The position numbers were made by a program, and so were the translations under genes. Positions 5,637 to 7,043 of a stretch of DNA of 7,043 bases are shown in pieces (the first letter of the stretch is position 1; each line of letters starts with the position of its first letter). The notes under the pieces are model-generated. The model made no database searches. It worked only from the letters and a program-made list of their open reading frames with translations, and was not told where the DNA came from. Source of the stretch: Phycisphaerae bacterium (GTDB lineage: Bacteria > Planctomycetota > Phycisphaerae > Phycisphaerales > Phycisphaeraceae); NCBI GenBank assembly GCA_002688155.1, contig NZCH01000107.1:1-7043 (forward strand), read 5' to 3'.

Positions 5637-6152
5637 TCGCACGCAAGAACGCGCATCAAACCCAAATTCGACCACCCGCCGGCTGGCGCGAATGGTGCGG
5701 TTGACTCACAACGGCGCATAAAATGTTGACCCGGGCGTTTGAGCACGAGAGAGTGGATCAGCAGCGTGGATGTGCATTTCACCACGTGATTGAACAGCCG
5801 CTGATCGGAGATGGCGCTGCGGCCTTCGACAGGGTCACGAAACAGGGCAGTCGCCGCGCTGTCCTGCGGCTGCACAAAGTCGTTTTCGAGGCCGCCCGGA
5901 TGGACCACTACGTTGACTGTCTCGATCAGCGAGCCGGCAGCCGTTGCCTCCCTCTCGGTTGCCACGTCGCATCGCCTGCGACCCGACCATGAACTTTCGG
6001 CACACGTACTCGTCAGGACCCGTGCAGTGAACCGACACCGGCTTCCAGGCACAGCGCCGAACGCAGGCGCGGCTGCGACGCTCGATGGTTCCCTGTGAAC
6101 GGCGCAAACCGGGCCGGCAGGTACTCCCGCCGCACCCAACGGAGGAAATCTC
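5637..6152. other. Gap of about 515 bp without a supported gene
   Basis: No protein family is recognisable in any frame. A minus-strand frame (6154 to 5582) stays open for 190 codons but overlaps the 3' end of the aldo/keto reductase and starts at the start codon of the next gene. Its middle part (minus-strand codons over roughly 5720-5960) has mostly G or C third positions and a protein-like composition (for example SLIETVNVVVHPGGLEN). The opposite strand has an 89-codon frame (5723-5992) with less biased third positions. Neither has a Shine-Dalgarno sequence that I can see. The region could be a decayed gene, an antisense gene or plain intergenic sequence. It also holds a nested inverted repeat (5756-5806) and, at its right end, the GGAGG (6141-6145) of the following gene. 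Confidence 0.4.
5756..5806. repeat. Nested inverted repeat
   Basis: GATCAGC (5756-5762) pairs perfectly with GCTGATC (5800-5806), and inside it CGTGG (5765-5769) pairs with CCACG (5782-5786). The two stems are separated by two bases on the left and thirteen on the right. Such stems can arise by chance in GC-rich DNA, so a structured RNA is only a possibility. Confidence 0.3.
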
Positions 6153-7043
6153 ATGGTCGTGATCCGAGTCTACGGCAGCATCTTTTACACCACCGGGCAA
6201 TGGCACGGCGAAGGCAAACCGGCCGAGCCGCTGACGCGCGAGCACATCGACGGCTGGATGAAACGCTGTGCCGATGCCGGCGTCCGCACGGTGCTGTGGC
6301 GCGCCAACTGTGCCGGCACGCTCACGTATCCGAGCAAGTCCGCCGCCCTGCCCGGCGAATCCCCGCTGCCCGACCCGAATGCGGGCATGGGTGTCGCCGT
6401 CGTCAAACAAGGTTGGCTTGAATCCGATTGGCAATGGCTGGGCGAACAGTGCCGGCGGTTCAACACGCTGGCCGCCGCTGTCGATGCGGCGCACGCGCAC
6501 GGCCTGAAACTCATGCTCGACTTCAACACGTTCGACATGGTCGGCTCGTGGTGCCACAAAACCCACTGGCCTGAAGGCGGCGACCGTGCGTGGGACGCCG
6601 ACTGGTGGCTGTGGTCACGTGACGGCACGGCGCGGCTTGCGGGTATTCCGTGTTACGCCGATCCCGCCGTGCGCCGGCGACGCGTCGATGAGATCGGCGA
6701 AGCGATCGGACACGGCATCGACGGCGTCGTGCTGGGATTCTTCAGCCACTGCGACGGCATGTCCGGCGACGAGCCGTGCTCGTTCGGGTTCAACCCCGCC
6801 GTCGTCGAGCAATACAGGCAGCGCCACGGCGTCGACCCGCGTCAGGGCGACGTCGACCCGCACCGCATGTACGCGTTGCACGGCGAAGGTTTCACGCAGT
6901 TCGTACGCGACGCGTCGAATGTCGTGCACGGCGCGGGCAAAAAGTTGATCGTCACAACGCGCACCGACGGCGTGCACGGCTGGGGCAACAGCGCCGCGGC
7001 CAACGGTCTCAACGGCGACATGCGCGATCACGACCTGCGCGAC
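6153..7043 (+). CDS. TIM-barrel, glycosyl-hydrolase-like protein (N-terminal part)
   Basis: The frame is open from ATG 6153 to the right edge, giving 297 residues without a stop. A strong GGAGG (6141-6145) lies seven bases before the ATG. Short hydrophobic strands alternate with helices as in a (beta/alpha)8 barrel: VRTVLWRAN (44-52), HGLKLMLDFN (116-125), GIDGVVLGFF (188-197) and KKLIVTTR (263-270). The stretch FGFNPAVVEQYRQRHGVDP (211-229) resembles bacterial family-10-like or GHL-type putative glycosyl hydrolases, which are frequent in planctomycete-type genomes. Aromatic residues are abundant (for example WDADWWLW, 147-154), as is common in sugar-binding clefts. There is no signal peptide, so this part appears cytoplasmic. 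The catalytic acids cannot be assigned from this fragment, and substrate is unknown. A distinct, non-hydrolase barrel remains possible. Confidence 0.75.
   Translation, partial: MVVIRVYGSIFYTTGQWHGEGKPAEPLTREHIDGWMKRCADAGVRTVLWRANCAGTLTYPSKSAALPGESPLPDPNAGMGVAVVKQGWLESDWQWLGEQCRRFNTLAAAVDAAHAHGLKLMLDFNTFDMVGSWCHKTHWPEGGDRAWDADWWLWSRDGTARLAGIPCYADPAVRRRRVDEIGEAIGHGIDGVVLGFFSHCDGMSGDEPCSFGFNPAVVEQYRQRHGVDPRQGDVDPHRMYALHGEGFTQFVRDASNVVHGAGKKLIVTTRTDGVHGWGNSAAANGLNGDMRDHDLRD

Noticed and set aside
5701..5724. Promoter TTGACT...TAAAAT downstream of the aldo/keto reductase
   Set aside because: The two boxes are only 12 bases apart, too short for a sigma-70 promoter.
5835..6566. 243-codon minus-strand frame across the start of the glycosyl-hydrolase-like gene
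   Set aside because: The + strand frame from 6153 has a strong Shine-Dalgarno sequence and barrel-like strands; the antisense product is low-complexity and charged.

Overview
The window is GC-rich bacterial chromosome with an ordinary mix of metabolic and accessory genes. No mobile element, CRISPR array, rRNA or tRNA gene was seen. The gene content is a phytanoyl-CoA dioxygenase-like protein, a family-39-type membrane glycosyltransferase, an aldo/keto reductase and a TIM-barrel glycosyl-hydrolase-like protein. This, with the high GC, is compatible with a planctomycete-type (PVC group) environmental bacterium, but that is an inference from gene flavour and not a demonstrated assignment.

Layout, left to right. 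(1) 1-245: C-terminal end of an unrecognised + strand gene, followed by a hairpin terminator candidate (273-299). (2) 300-413: a less GC-rich, structured upstream region with an imperfect inverted repeat, a 12-bp palindrome and a perfect TATAAT box. (3) 414-1337: Fe(II)/2-oxoglutarate dioxygenase of the PhyH family. (4) 1411-2841: polytopic GT-C fold glycosyltransferase (GT39/ArnT-like), convergent with (5) 2873-3385 on the minus strand, a thiol peroxidase (tpx). (6) 3386-3599: divergent promoter region between tpx and cysK, with a good promoter candidate for each gene and a 21-bp palindrome over the cysK -10 box. (7) 3600-4583: cysteine synthase (cysK). (8) 4641-5636: aldo/keto reductase, probably co-oriented and possibly co-transcribed with cysK, with a GC-rich hairpin between them. 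(9) 5637-6152: about 515 bp with no gene I can support; it has competing sense and antisense open frames and a nested inverted repeat. (10) 6153-7043: N-terminal 297 residues of a TIM-barrel, glycosyl-hydrolase-like protein that runs off the right edge.

The genes do not form one pathway. The most coherent functional pair is tpx/cysK: a thiol-dependent peroxidase and the last step of cysteine synthesis, divergently transcribed from 214 bp. The most interesting expression feature is that the dioxygenase and glycosyltransferase genes lack Shine-Dalgarno sequences and instead have -10-like hexamers exactly six bases before their ATG codons, as expected for leaderless mRNAs. The other four full-start genes have clear Shine-Dalgarno sequences. 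I found no convincing new multi-gene system.
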